DNA from: Mycetocola zhujimingii
GTDB lineage: Bacteria > Actinomycetota > Actinomycetes > Actinomycetales > Microbacteriaceae
Assembly: GCF_003065425.1 (NCBI RefSeq)
Contig: NZ_CP026949.1
Coordinates: forward strand, 1,674,001-1,738,000
DNA: 64,000 nucleotides
Direction of reading: 5' to 3'
Both the position numbers and the translations under genes were made by a program. Below the pieces are notes generated by a model. That model had not been told where the DNA came from. It saw nothing but the letters and a program-made list of their open reading frames with translations, and did not search any database. Positions 25,743-33,222 of the stretch are shown here, piece after piece (within the stretch, counting starts at the first letter, position 1; the number at the start of each line of letters is the position of its first letter).

Positions 25743-26657
25743 ATGGACGAGACAACCTGGTCACTCGGTGCCGTTCGGCGGGATGATCCGGAGCGTCGTG
25801 ATTCTCGGCTGGTTGAAGCAAGAGAACTCACAGAGATGGAATTCGAACGCCTCACCAGCGACATGAGCTTCTTGAGAGATCTTGGCGGCCATAACCTGAT
25901 TGCGGCGCTCGTAGACAAGCTGAATACTGTCGCTCAGATTGAGGGCGAGCTTCTCGACCGCCCACACATATATCGAGACGCGCGGTTCGGGTATCGGCTC
26001 ACCTCTGCGGTCGATGCGTTTCTTGCCGAAGTGACTGCTTTCCGAAATCGTATCGAAACTCTGACCAGACAGTATCTGCCCTCCTATGAGGTCAGAATTA
26101 CGAGGCTCTTCAAACAGATCCATGACGAGAACGCCAATTACAGGCTCGCCTGGGAACTGCGAAACCTTTCACAGCATGGTGTCGGGGCATCACATTATTT
26201 CCATCTCACCGACACGGACACGGGGAAACTTTGGGCCATCGACCTGCCGGCTCTTTTCGGCGACCATGTCGGCGAAAAGAGGTGGGAAGGAGCTGGCGCT
26301 CTGTTCGGCACCGCGGAGGATGCCCGTGTGATTGGAGTCTTCCATGGGGCATACAGCTCGTCATCCAAGGTGCTGGCAATAATGCTCGTGGAAAACGAAA
26401 TGGAGATCGCTGCGGTCGTAGACCGGGTCACCCAGGCGATGGCTGATGGAGTCGAAAATACACGCGGCTTTCCAGTTGCCTGGTCCCTAGGGAAGACCAG
26501 CGACAGCACTATTCACATCAACGAGCTGCCGCTTGAGCCGCTCGTGATTGGATGCGCGATCGGCTCGCTGCACGGTGCACGCTCGATTCTTGGACTGCCG
26601 CCTTCGACGCGGTTCCCATCTGCTTCAGCGGGAAACGGGAAGCCAGCGGATAGCTAG
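25743..26657 (+). CDS. Hypothetical protein with HEPN-type RNxxxH motif
   Basis: The 304-residue protein is predicted helical over about residues 30-140, ending in ELRNLSQHG, where Arg140-Asn141-x3-His145 matches the HEPN ribonuclease motif R(N/D/H)xxxH in its usual place at the end of a helix. The second half is a beta-containing domain with no recognised family. HEPN proteins are often toxins or abortive-infection effectors. A single motif is weak evidence, so the call is tentative. No obvious partner gene is adjacent. Confidence 0.6.
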   Translation: MDETTWSLGAVRRDDPERRDSRLVEARELTEMEFERLTSDMSFLRDLGGHNLIAALVDKLNTVAQIEGELLDRPHIYRDARFGYRLTSAVDAFLAEVTAFRNRIETLTRQYLPSYEVRITRLFKQIHDENANYRLAWELRNLSQHGVGASHYFHLTDTDTGKLWAIDLPALFGDHVGEKRWEGAGALFGTAEDARVIGVFHGAYSSSSKVLAIMLVENEMEIAAVVDRVTQAMADGVENTRGFPVAWSLGKTSDSTIHINELPLEPLVIGCAIGSLHGARSILGLPPSTRFPSASAGNGKPADS

Positions 26658-27297
26658 CCACGTGAAGCCCTTAGACAAACAGCTGGCCGTCCTCTGACAT
26701 CTGCCCCGTCGGTAATTCACCGCGGTCGATCGCATAGAAATACAAACGCGCGCAGCTCTCGTTTGTGCGGCCTGGACAGCCCGCGAAATCGACGACGCGG
26801 TATCGGCTGCACATGAGGGCGTGTGGGGTCGCTAATTCCAATACTTTCGTGACAACGTAACAAACTAGGCAATTGATGGGCACCACGGAGCACACCACCA
26901 GCGCCGTAAGTGTAGCGAGATGCGGAACCTAGAAGTGCATGGCAGTCGCTCGCCTGATGTCAGACAAGTCGCGCGACTCGAGTTCACCAGCACGAGACGT
27001 AAGTCCGAGCGGTAGGAGGCACAGTGTCCCAGCCTGACGAGCTATACCGCACTTGTCCAGCGTGCGGATCTGACTGCGTACCAGAGCCGCTCGCGACGGG
27101 CTCGGGCATGGCGCTCGCACGCGGGCGGGTAGCTGTACGAATACAACGAACGCGAAAGTCCTCGCGCGATACGGGCCCGCCGCAGTAAGCGACAAACTCG
27201 ACAGCAGACCGGAGTTTAGAACGGAGGCACTAGCGAAGCTCGATGACGCGGTCAGGGTTCGGCGCGAAAAGAATCCCTGACCACAAGGGCTTTAACA
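26658..27297. other. Right-end stretch of the island without a supported gene
   Basis: Only two short, weak frames occur (26671-26898 and 26929-27195, both minus). Neither has a clear ribosome-binding site, and both look like chance. This 640-bp stretch adjoins the attachment repeat and may hold recombination or accessory-factor sites. Confidence 0.4.
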
Positions 27298-27337
27298 GTA
27301 GGGCGGACGGGACTTGAACCCGTGACCGACGGATTAT
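27298..27337 (-). repeat. Right attachment-site repeat within tRNA-Met
   Basis: This perfect 40-bp copy of 13946-13985 covers the tRNA 3' half from the anticodon to one base past the discriminator. The island supplied this sequence on insertion, keeping the tRNA gene whole. Confidence 0.9.
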
Positions 27338-27372
27338 GAGTCCGCTGCTCTAACCAGCTGAGCTACCGCCCC
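27299..27372 (-). tRNA. tRNA-Met (anticodon CAT)
   Basis: The 74-nt cloverleaf reads GGGGCGG acceptor, TA, D arm GCTCAGCTGGTTAGAGC, anticodon stem-loop with CTCATAA (anticodon CAT at 27336-27338), T arm with GTTCAAGT, and CCGCCCT plus discriminator A. Pair 1-72 is G-U. No CCA is encoded. The D arm and non-initiator-like features favour the elongator. It is the integration target of the adjoining island. Confidence 0.92.
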
Positions 27373-27381
27373 TGATGGTGT

Positions 27382-28644
27382 CTAGTCGTCTGACACCTGG
27401 ATGGGAATCGCCTCGGTAACCGGGTCGGTCACCGACTGTCCACGATACATGCTCTCGAACGTCGACAACGTGCGCTGGATGTCGTGCGCCTTGATCATGC
27501 GCAACGACTCGCGCTTCATCGACATCATCTTCTCGGGTGACGCCGTGAGGACATCCGTCAACCGCTCAGCGAGCTCCGAAACGTTGCCCGGTTCGAACAG
27601 GTAGCCGTTGACATCGTTGTGCACGAGGTGCGGCAGGGCCATCGCATTCGCCGCGACGACCGGAAGAGCGGATGCCATGGCTTCCATGGTCACGATGCTC
27701 TGGAGTTCCGCGATCGACGGCATCGCGAGCACTGTTGAGCGGGTGTAGGTTTCGCGCAGTTCCTCGTCGCTCACGTAGCCGGTGAAGATGACCCGGCCGC
27801 CGAGTTCAAGAGAGGCAGCGAGGGCTTCGAGGTTGCGCTTCTGGTCTCCCCCGCCAACGATCTCGAGCTTCGCGTCGAGTGCAGGGTCGAGCGTCGCGAA
27901 TGCCTTGATCAGCACGTCGATTTGCTTCTCGCCCGTCACCCGGCCGACAAACACAATGCGGTTCTCGGTGCGCGGTTCGAAGCTCGGCGTGTACATCTGC
28001 GCGTCGATCCCGCAGGAGATCGCGTGCACCCCAGTGAGGCCGGTGTACTTCTCCAGGAAGTCAGCGGCACGACGCGTGGGCGTTGTGACGGCCTCAGCCA
28101 GGAGAAGGTTCCCGCGGGCAAGCTTCCAGGCCCAGCGCACGAGCGACTCGCGAAAGCGGTGAGGCAACAGCGTGAACTCGAGTGCGTTCTCAGGCATCAA
28201 GTGGTTAGTGGCGATGATCCGGATGCCACGTTTGGTGCCCTGGTTCGACAACCCGCGCCCGACGAGAGCGTAAGACTGCGAGTGAATGACGTCAGGCTTC
28301 ACAGCATCGATGATGCGGGCTGCGTCTTTGTTCAGGCGCCACGGCAGGGCGAACCGCAGCCAGTCGTGCGGATACCAGCGCCAGCTCTTGACCCGGTGAA
28401 CGACCATCTGCTGGCCCTCGTGGGTTTCGGTCCACGTGCCGTGCTTCCTGGACGCGGCAGGAGCAACGACATGGACCTCGTGCCCGCGCGCAACCATGCC
28501 AGCGGCGAGGCGCTCAGAGAAACGGGCAGCGCCATTAACGTCAGGAGCAAACGTGTCCGCGCCGATGATGATCCGGAGCGGACGGCTATCGCCATGGGGC
28601 TGGTCGGTTGACCCGGCGCTTGTCGAGTGAACTGATTCTGGCAC
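27382..28644 (-). CDS. GT4-family glycosyltransferase
   Basis: The ~420-residue GT-B enzyme has an N-terminal half with GADTFAPDVNGAARFSERLAAGM and a C-terminal half with IVFVGRVTGEKQIDVLIKAF, and the E-x7-E donor-binding segment ELQSIVTMEAMA. It resembles the mannosyl/glycosyltransferases that decorate phosphatidylinositol or other lipids in actinobacteria; the exact sugar and acceptor are unknown. The GTG at 28644 follows GGAGGA about 10 nt away; 25 further codons upstream are open but unsupported. It lies directly downstream of tRNA-Met on the same strand side. Confidence 0.88.
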   Translation of the reverse strand: MPESVHSTSAGSTDQPHGDSRPLRIIIGADTFAPDVNGAARFSERLAAGMVARGHEVHVVAPAASRKHGTWTETHEGQQMVVHRVKSWRWYPHDWLRFALPWRLNKDAARIIDAVKPDVIHSQSYALVGRGLSNQGTKRGIRIIATNHLMPENALEFTLLPHRFRESLVRWAWKLARGNLLLAEAVTTPTRRAADFLEKYTGLTGVHAISCGIDAQMYTPSFEPRTENRIVFVGRVTGEKQIDVLIKAFATLDPALDAKLEIVGGGDQKRNLEALAASLELGGRVIFTGYVSDEELRETYTRSTVLAMPSIAELQSIVTMEAMASALPVVAANAMALPHLVHNDVNGYLFEPGNVSELAERLTDVLTASPEKMMSMKRESLRMIKAHDIQRTLSTFESMYRGQSVTDPVTEAIPIQVSDD

Positions 28645-28897
28645 TGTGGGGATTCCTCCGTCATCGGCCGGAGAAAAAGACCCCGACCATATCCTCTGGC
28701 GGGGGCCGCCTGAGATCAATCGCTTTCATACTATCGGGCACCCTTGCGTGCTGCAGGACGTGGCTGGCGAGCCGTGGCGCCGGGCGGGCACAAGCGCGGA
28801 TGGCGATCCTGTCGATTGACGACCGGCTGGATCGTCATCTCTATAGCGGCGCGCCAGCTACGGCGTTAGCCTGACCACCCTGCAGAAAGGAATCACC

Positions 28898-29275
28898 ATG
28901 CGATACGCACTTCTCCTCAACAACCCCGAGCCAGCCGACGTCGGCATCACCGAGACGGACATGGAACCGGCCATGGCCGCATTCGACGCATACGCAAAGT
29001 CCCTCTCGGATGCCGGCGTCCTCATTGGCGTCGATATCCTCCAGCCGGTGGCGGCCTCCACGACCGTCACCCTCCGCAACGGCTCCCTGCAGGTGCAGGA
29101 CGGGCCGTTTGCGGACACCCGGGAAAAGCTCAACGGCGTCTTCGTGATCGATGTCGCCGACCTGGATGCCGCCATCGCCTGGGCGGAAAAGTGCCCGGCG
29201 GCCCAGTACGGCGTGATCGAGGTTCGACCGACCGCCCTGTACTTCGAGGACGGGCAGTGGCAGAACGCGGCTTAA
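28898..29275 (+). CDS. YCII/DGPF-domain protein paired with an ECF sigma factor
   Basis: The 125-residue protein has the characteristic VQDGPFADTREKLNGVFVIDV stretch, giving the DGPF name, in an alpha-beta YCII fold. Genes of this family commonly precede ECF42-type sigma factors; here the sigma frame starts inside the last codons (overlap of about 19 nt), indicating coupling. The protein's biochemical role is unresolved; sensing of a small molecule or stress signal has been suggested. Confidence 0.9.
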   Translation: MRYALLLNNPEPADVGITETDMEPAMAAFDAYAKSLSDAGVLIGVDILQPVAASTTVTLRNGSLQVQDGPFADTREKLNGVFVIDVADLDAAIAWAEKCPAAQYGVIEVRPTALYFEDGQWQNAA

Positions 29276-30510
29276 CCGCTGCTGAGGTTGCCGAGCAGGT
29301 CGCCCGTGACTCCCACGGGCGACTGCTCGCGCTCCTCGCGTCACGAAGCGGAGACATCTTCGCCGCGGAAGACGCCATCGCCGACGCACTCGAGCGGGCC
29401 CTGCTCAGCTGGCCGGGTTCAGGGGTGCCGACGAATCCCGAGGGCTGGATCTTCCAGGTGGCGCGCAACAAGCTGCGCGACCACTTCCACTCGGCCGCCC
29501 AGCGGACGTCTGTCCCGCTCGAACGTGCGCACGCCGAGGAAGACGCGACGGGCGAGGCAGATGTCGACGCGATCCCGGATAAACGACTGGCGCTCCTCTT
29601 CACCTGCGCACATCCAGCCATAGACCCCGCCATCCGCACGCCCCTCATGCTCCAGACGGTGCTCGGCCTCGACGCAGAGCGCGTCGCCGCCGCGTACGCG
29701 ACCCCGCGCCAGACCATGGCTCAGCGCCTCGTTCGCGCCAAACGTCGCATCCGGGATGCCGGAATCCCGTTTCGGGTGCCGGACCGCTCGGGAATGCCAG
29801 GCCGGCTCCCCGCGGTGCTCGAGGCCATCTACGGCGCCTATGCCATCGACTGGCAGGTCGTCTCGGGGACCACCATCAGGAGTTCGCTCTCGACCGAGGC
29901 GCTGAATCTCGCGGAGATCGTCGCCGAGCTCCTTCCTGACGAGCCGGAGGTGCTCGGCCTCGCAGCCTTGCTCCGGTTGAGCATCTCGCGTACCGGTGCG
30001 AGGACCCTCCCGGACGGGACCCTGGTTCCGCTCGATGAACAGGACACCTCGGTGTGGGATGCCACCGCAATCGCCCGCGGGGAGGCATACCTGGCCCGCG
30101 CGCATGGTCTCGGCACGATTGGGCGCTTCCAGATCGAAGCGGCGATCCAGTCGGTGCACTGCGCACGAGCCAGCACCGGCACGACGGACCTACGCGCTCT
30201 TCGCACCCTCTCCGAAGCCCTCGCGGCCGTCGCCCCGACGCTCGGAGCCCGGGTCGCACTCGCCGCTGTCATCGGCCAGACCGACGGGCCGACGGCGGGC
30301 CTGGACGCCCTCAACGCCATCACCGATGCAGGCGCGCCACGGTTCCAGCCGGCGTGGGCTGTGCGGGCCCACCTTCTCAGCCAGGCCGATCGACGGCGGG
30401 AAGCGGTTGACGCCTACGAGAGGGCGATTTCACTCACGACCGACGCGCCCACCCGTGCGTGGCTTCGACGCCGCGCTGACGCGGTCCGCGCCGATGACGG
30501 CATCCGCTGA
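29257..30510 (+). CDS. ECF sigma factor with C-terminal TPR-like extension (ECF42 type)
   Basis: The ~417-residue protein has sigma region 2 (GRLLALLASRSGDIFAAEDAIADALERAL, then NPEGWIFQVARNKLRDHF) and region 4 with the YATPRQTMAQRLVRAKRRI helix-turn-helix. A 240-residue C-terminal helical extension (DUF6596/TPR-like, VWDATAIARGEAYLARAHGLGTIGRFQIEAAIQSVH) follows. This layout with an upstream DGPF gene is the ECF42 arrangement. The GTG at 29257 has GAGG seven bases upstream. No anti-sigma gene is adjacent; the extension may take its place. Confidence 0.9.
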   Translation: MAERGLTAAEVAEQVARDSHGRLLALLASRSGDIFAAEDAIADALERALLSWPGSGVPTNPEGWIFQVARNKLRDHFHSAAQRTSVPLERAHAEEDATGEADVDAIPDKRLALLFTCAHPAIDPAIRTPLMLQTVLGLDAERVAAAYATPRQTMAQRLVRAKRRIRDAGIPFRVPDRSGMPGRLPAVLEAIYGAYAIDWQVVSGTTIRSSLSTEALNLAEIVAELLPDEPEVLGLAALLRLSISRTGARTLPDGTLVPLDEQDTSVWDATAIARGEAYLARAHGLGTIGRFQIEAAIQSVHCARASTGTTDLRALRTLSEALAAVAPTLGARVALAAVIGQTDGPTAGLDALNAITDAGAPRFQPAWAVRAHLLSQADRRREAVDAYERAISLTTDAPTRAWLRRRADAVRADDGIR

Positions 30511-30517
30511 ATAAGCG

Positions 30518-31441
30518 CTACGCCTGCACCTGCGGGTGGTGCCTGGCCAGCTGGAAGACTCCCCAGACGGCGATCGCACCGGCAACGGCAAACCCGATAA
30601 CGGCCCAGAGCGGCGCGCCGCTTGCCTCGTCGAGAACGACGATGCCAATCGCGACGGCAACCATCGGGTCGACGACGGTGAGCCCGGCGATGACGAGGTC
30701 CGGCGGCCCCGAGGAGTATGCGGTCTGCACGAAGTACGCACCGAGGCCCGCTGCAACGAGCAAGCCGACGACACACAGAACGGTCAGCCAGTCGAAGTTC
30801 TCGTTGACGATGCGATTGATGACCACTTTCGCGAGCGTCGCGACGAAGCCGTAGATGATTCCCGCGGCGAGAATGTAGAACAGTGCCTTTGCCCGCTTGC
30901 GGAAGAACAGGAACCCGAGCGTCAGGAGGATGAGCACCACGCCGAGCATGATCAGGATCGTGATGAGGTCGACGTTGGACACCGGCTTCTCACCACCGAC
31001 GAGCGCCGCGATCGTCACAAACAGAGCGACGCCAGCCACACAGGCGGAGATCGCAATCACACTCGGGCGGTTGAGGCTCATCTTGTAAATGCGCGCGTTG
31101 AGAATCGCGGTGATGACGAGGGCGATGGCGCCGAGCGGCTGAACGAGGATCAGCGGCGAAAAGGCCAGAGCGCTGAGCTGGAACGCAATGGCGAACCCCA
31201 GCATCAGTGTGCCGAGAACCCATGACGGCCGGGTGAGCAGAAGCTTCAGCTGGCTGAAGTTGAGTCCGGTGGTTGCATCGACACCGCTCGACGATTCAAC
31301 CTTGGTCACACCGCGGTGCTGGAACTGCGCGCCGAGCGACATGAACACCGCGCCCACGATGGCGAGCGGGATGCCGATGAGCTGGCTCGGGTTGCGAACA
31401 AACTCGCTCGTCAGGTCGCTGAAGTCGTTGTTCGCAAACAT
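30518..31441 (-). CDS. DMT/NIPA-like membrane transporter
   Basis: The ~307-residue protein has nine to ten membrane helices, beginning with IGIPLAIVGAVFMSLGAQFQHRG, similar to NIPA/EamA-type proteins of actinobacteria. A LILVQPLGAIALVITAILNA helix is characteristic of the group. Substrate unknown (divalent cations or metabolites are guesses). I use ATG at 31441; a GTG just upstream at 31444 is equally possible. It is convergent with the sigma gene and divergent from def. Confidence 0.82.
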   Translation of the reverse strand: MFANNDFSDLTSEFVRNPSQLIGIPLAIVGAVFMSLGAQFQHRGVTKVESSSGVDATTGLNFSQLKLLLTRPSWVLGTLMLGFAIAFQLSALAFSPLILVQPLGAIALVITAILNARIYKMSLNRPSVIAISACVAGVALFVTIAALVGGEKPVSNVDLITILIMLGVVLILLTLGFLFFRKRAKALFYILAAGIIYGFVATLAKVVINRIVNENFDWLTVLCVVGLLVAAGLGAYFVQTAYSSGPPDLVIAGLTVVDPMVAVAIGIVVLDEASGAPLWAVIGFAVAGAIAVWGVFQLARHHPQVQA

Positions 31442-31486
31442 CACGTTGCGAGCCTACAACGGGCGGCTCTTGGTTAGGCTCAACGA

Positions 31487-32053
31487 ATGGCCATTCTCCC
31501 CATCCGTATCACCGGTGATCCCGTCCTGCACTCCCCCGCCGAACCCGTGAGCGTTTTCGATGACTCACTGCGGCAGCTCGTCAGCGACATGTTCGACACG
31601 ATGGATGCCGCCCCGGGCGTCGGACTTGCGGCGCCGCAGGTCGGTGTTCCCCTGCGGCTCTTCGTGTACGGCTACGACACCGACGAGGTGGGCCCCTGGC
31701 GCGGCGTCGTGATCAATCCCGAGTTGTGGATCACTCCCCCTCCAGCGGGAGAGCCAGACGAAGAGGAAGAGTCAGAGGGATGCCTGTCGTTCCCCGGCGA
31801 GAGGTTCCCGCTCAGGCGCGGCGAGGAAGCCATCCTCACCGGAGTCGACCTCGAACAGAACCCGGTTGAGCTCAGGGTCAGCGGCTGGCACGCGAGGATC
31901 CTGCAGCACGAATACGACCACCTCGACGGATACCTGTACGTCGACCGCCTCGGCCGTCACGATCGCAAAATCGTCGCGAAGGTCACGAAGAAGATGGGCT
32001 GGGGCGTACCCGGCGTGAGCTGGATGCCCGGCGTGGACGACCTCGACGCCTGA
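31487..32053 (+). CDS. def: Peptide deformylase
   Basis: The 188-residue enzyme removes the N-formyl group from new proteins. All three motifs are present: GVGLAAPQVG (about 44-53), EGCLSFPG (metal Cys99) and QHEYDHLDG (His141, Glu142, His145). An acidic insert (EPDEEEESEG) precedes motif 2, as in other actinobacterial type I/III forms. It is followed 17 nt later by a terminator. Confidence 0.97.
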   Translation: MAILPIRITGDPVLHSPAEPVSVFDDSLRQLVSDMFDTMDAAPGVGLAAPQVGVPLRLFVYGYDTDEVGPWRGVVINPELWITPPPAGEPDEEEESEGCLSFPGERFPLRRGEEAILTGVDLEQNPVELRVSGWHARILQHEYDHLDGYLYVDRLGRHDRKIVAKVTKKMGWGVPGVSWMPGVDDLDA

Positions 32054-32069
32054 ATTGCGCACTCACGAC

Positions 32070-32112
32070 AAAGGCGCCGTCGGCAGGAACTCCTGCGGAC
32101 GGCGCCTTTTTT
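32070..32112 (+). terminator. Intrinsic terminator after def
   Basis: GGCGCCGTC pairs with GACGGCGCC through a further imperfect inner stem, followed by a run of six T at 32107-32112. Confidence 0.88.
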
Positions 32113-32166
32113 GTGCCCTGAGGATCGCGACCGATACGACAACCGGTCGACCGGCATCCGGGCAAG

Positions 32167-32203
32167 AAAAAAGGCCACAGGGGTGGAGCCCTTGTGGCCT
32201 TTT
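32167..32203 (-). terminator. Intrinsic terminator of tRNA-Asn
   Basis: AAAGGCCACA (32170-32179) and TGTGGCCTTT (32193-32202) form a 10-bp stem; on the minus strand it runs into six T. It starts 3 nt past the tRNA 3' end. Confidence 0.85.
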
Positions 32204-32205
32204 CG

Positions 32206-32278
32206 CTCCTCGACTTGGACTCGAACCAAGAACCTACCGGTTAACAGCCGATTGCTCTGCCAATTGAGCTATCGAGGA
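32206..32278 (-). tRNA. tRNA-Asn (anticodon GTT)
   Basis: The 73-nt cloverleaf has acceptor TCCTCGA/TCGAGGA, D arm GCTCAATTGGCAGAGC, anticodon loop CTGTTAA (anticodon GTT), T arm with GTTCGAGT and discriminator G. CCA is not encoded. Confidence 0.95.
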
Positions 32279-32334
32279 TCATTGCGTTGCGTAGCTACTT
32301 TACCAAAGCTTTGCGAAACACAAAATCGAGAGGG

Positions 32335-33183
32335 TCACCTCGGGCGAGTCTTGTCGACTTCGCGCTGCCCGGTTGCCTCGGCGAAGCCCGCCAGGAAGGG
32401 GTGCGCGCCATCGGCCAACAGCTGATCGATGGGCGCGAACCCGACGACTCGACCCGAGTGCAGCGCAACTACCCGCCGTGTGGTGTGCCTGAGCAGGGGC
32501 AGATCGTGGCTGACGAGGATCGCGGAGAAACTCCCCTCGACCCGAAGCCGTTCGATGAGTTCGCTGATCGACCCGCGAACAGTCACGTCGATTCCCGCGG
32601 TCGGCTCGTCGGCAATCAACACGCGTGGGGCGAGTACGAGTGACCTCGCGATCGCGACCCGCTGCCGCTGGCCGCTGGAAAGTTCGAACGGGTACTTGTC
32701 GAGCACAGCGAGCGGCAACTGCACCTGGTCGAGCATCGTGGCGACCCGGAGGCCAACCGCCTTGGCGTTGTACCGGCGGTCGCGAGCCAGAATCGGCTCG
32801 CCGACGAGCTCGGCGACGGTCAGCTCCGGTGCAAGCCGCGCTGCGGCATCCTGGGGCAGGTAGGCGACGTTGAACGTCAGCCGAGTCAGCTCCCTGCGAC
32901 GGATGCCACGAAGCGCGTGACCGAGGACGTGTGCCTCTCCCCCGGAGATCACCGGGGCTGGATCGGTTCCGCGCGCACTGGTCAGGTCGCCGGCGAGCAC
33001 CCGGGCGAGTGTCGACTTGCCTGAGCCCGACTCGCCGATGATCCCGATGACCTCGTCGGCCGCGACCGCGAGGCTGACCCCATCGACCGCGCGGTGCGCC
33101 ACGCTTGCCCGGTGGGCCGGATAGTCGACGGTCAGATCGTCGACGGTGACTGCCGCATCGCCTGTGTGTGCCGGGGAGCTCAT
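32335..33183 (-). CDS. Oligopeptide/dipeptide-type ABC transporter ATP-binding protein (orphan)
   Basis: The 282-residue ATPase has Walker A GESGSGKST (about 50-58), Q-loop YLPQDAA, signature LSSGQRQRVAIAR and Walker B VLIADEPTAGID with H-loop SHDLPLL. The sequence is closest to the DppF/OppF type, but no permease, binding protein or partner ATPase is adjacent. It might serve a transporter encoded elsewhere, or act as a single remnant. The C-terminal oligopeptide-specific extension is short. Confidence 0.85.
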   Translation of the reverse strand: MSSPAHTGDAAVTVDDLTVDYPAHRASVAHRAVDGVSLAVAADEVIGIIGESGSGKSTLARVLAGDLTSARGTDPAPVISGGEAHVLGHALRGIRRRELTRLTFNVAYLPQDAAARLAPELTVAELVGEPILARDRRYNAKAVGLRVATMLDQVQLPLAVLDKYPFELSSGQRQRVAIARSLVLAPRVLIADEPTAGIDVTVRGSISELIERLRVEGSFSAILVSHDLPLLRHTTRRVVALHSGRVVGFAPIDQLLADGAHPFLAGFAEATGQREVDKTRPR

Positions 33184-33222
33184 GGTTACATCCTGCCTTA
33201 CGGCGTGTGGATCGCGTACCCG

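Larger units (their letters stand above)
13946..27337. mobile_element. Genomic island integrated at tRNA-Met (13.4 kb)
   Basis: A perfect 40-bp direct repeat at 13946-13985 and 27298-27337 bounds the segment. The right copy forms the 3' half (anticodon loop to discriminator) of the intact tRNA-Met gene; the left copy is the displaced fragment without a 5' half. A tyrosine-recombinase catalytic domain lies 150 bp inside the left end. Crossover in an anticodon loop is a standard target for such integrases. The content is accessory: nucleases, toxin-antitoxin, lipoprotein, large secreted protein and many orphans, with noncoding gaps and at least one frameshift suggesting decay. Confidence 0.88.

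Noticed and set aside
26929-27195. 88-residue minus-strand frame near the right island end
   Set aside because: No ribosome-binding site, Arg/Ala-rich composition and no recognisable feature; treated as noncoding.
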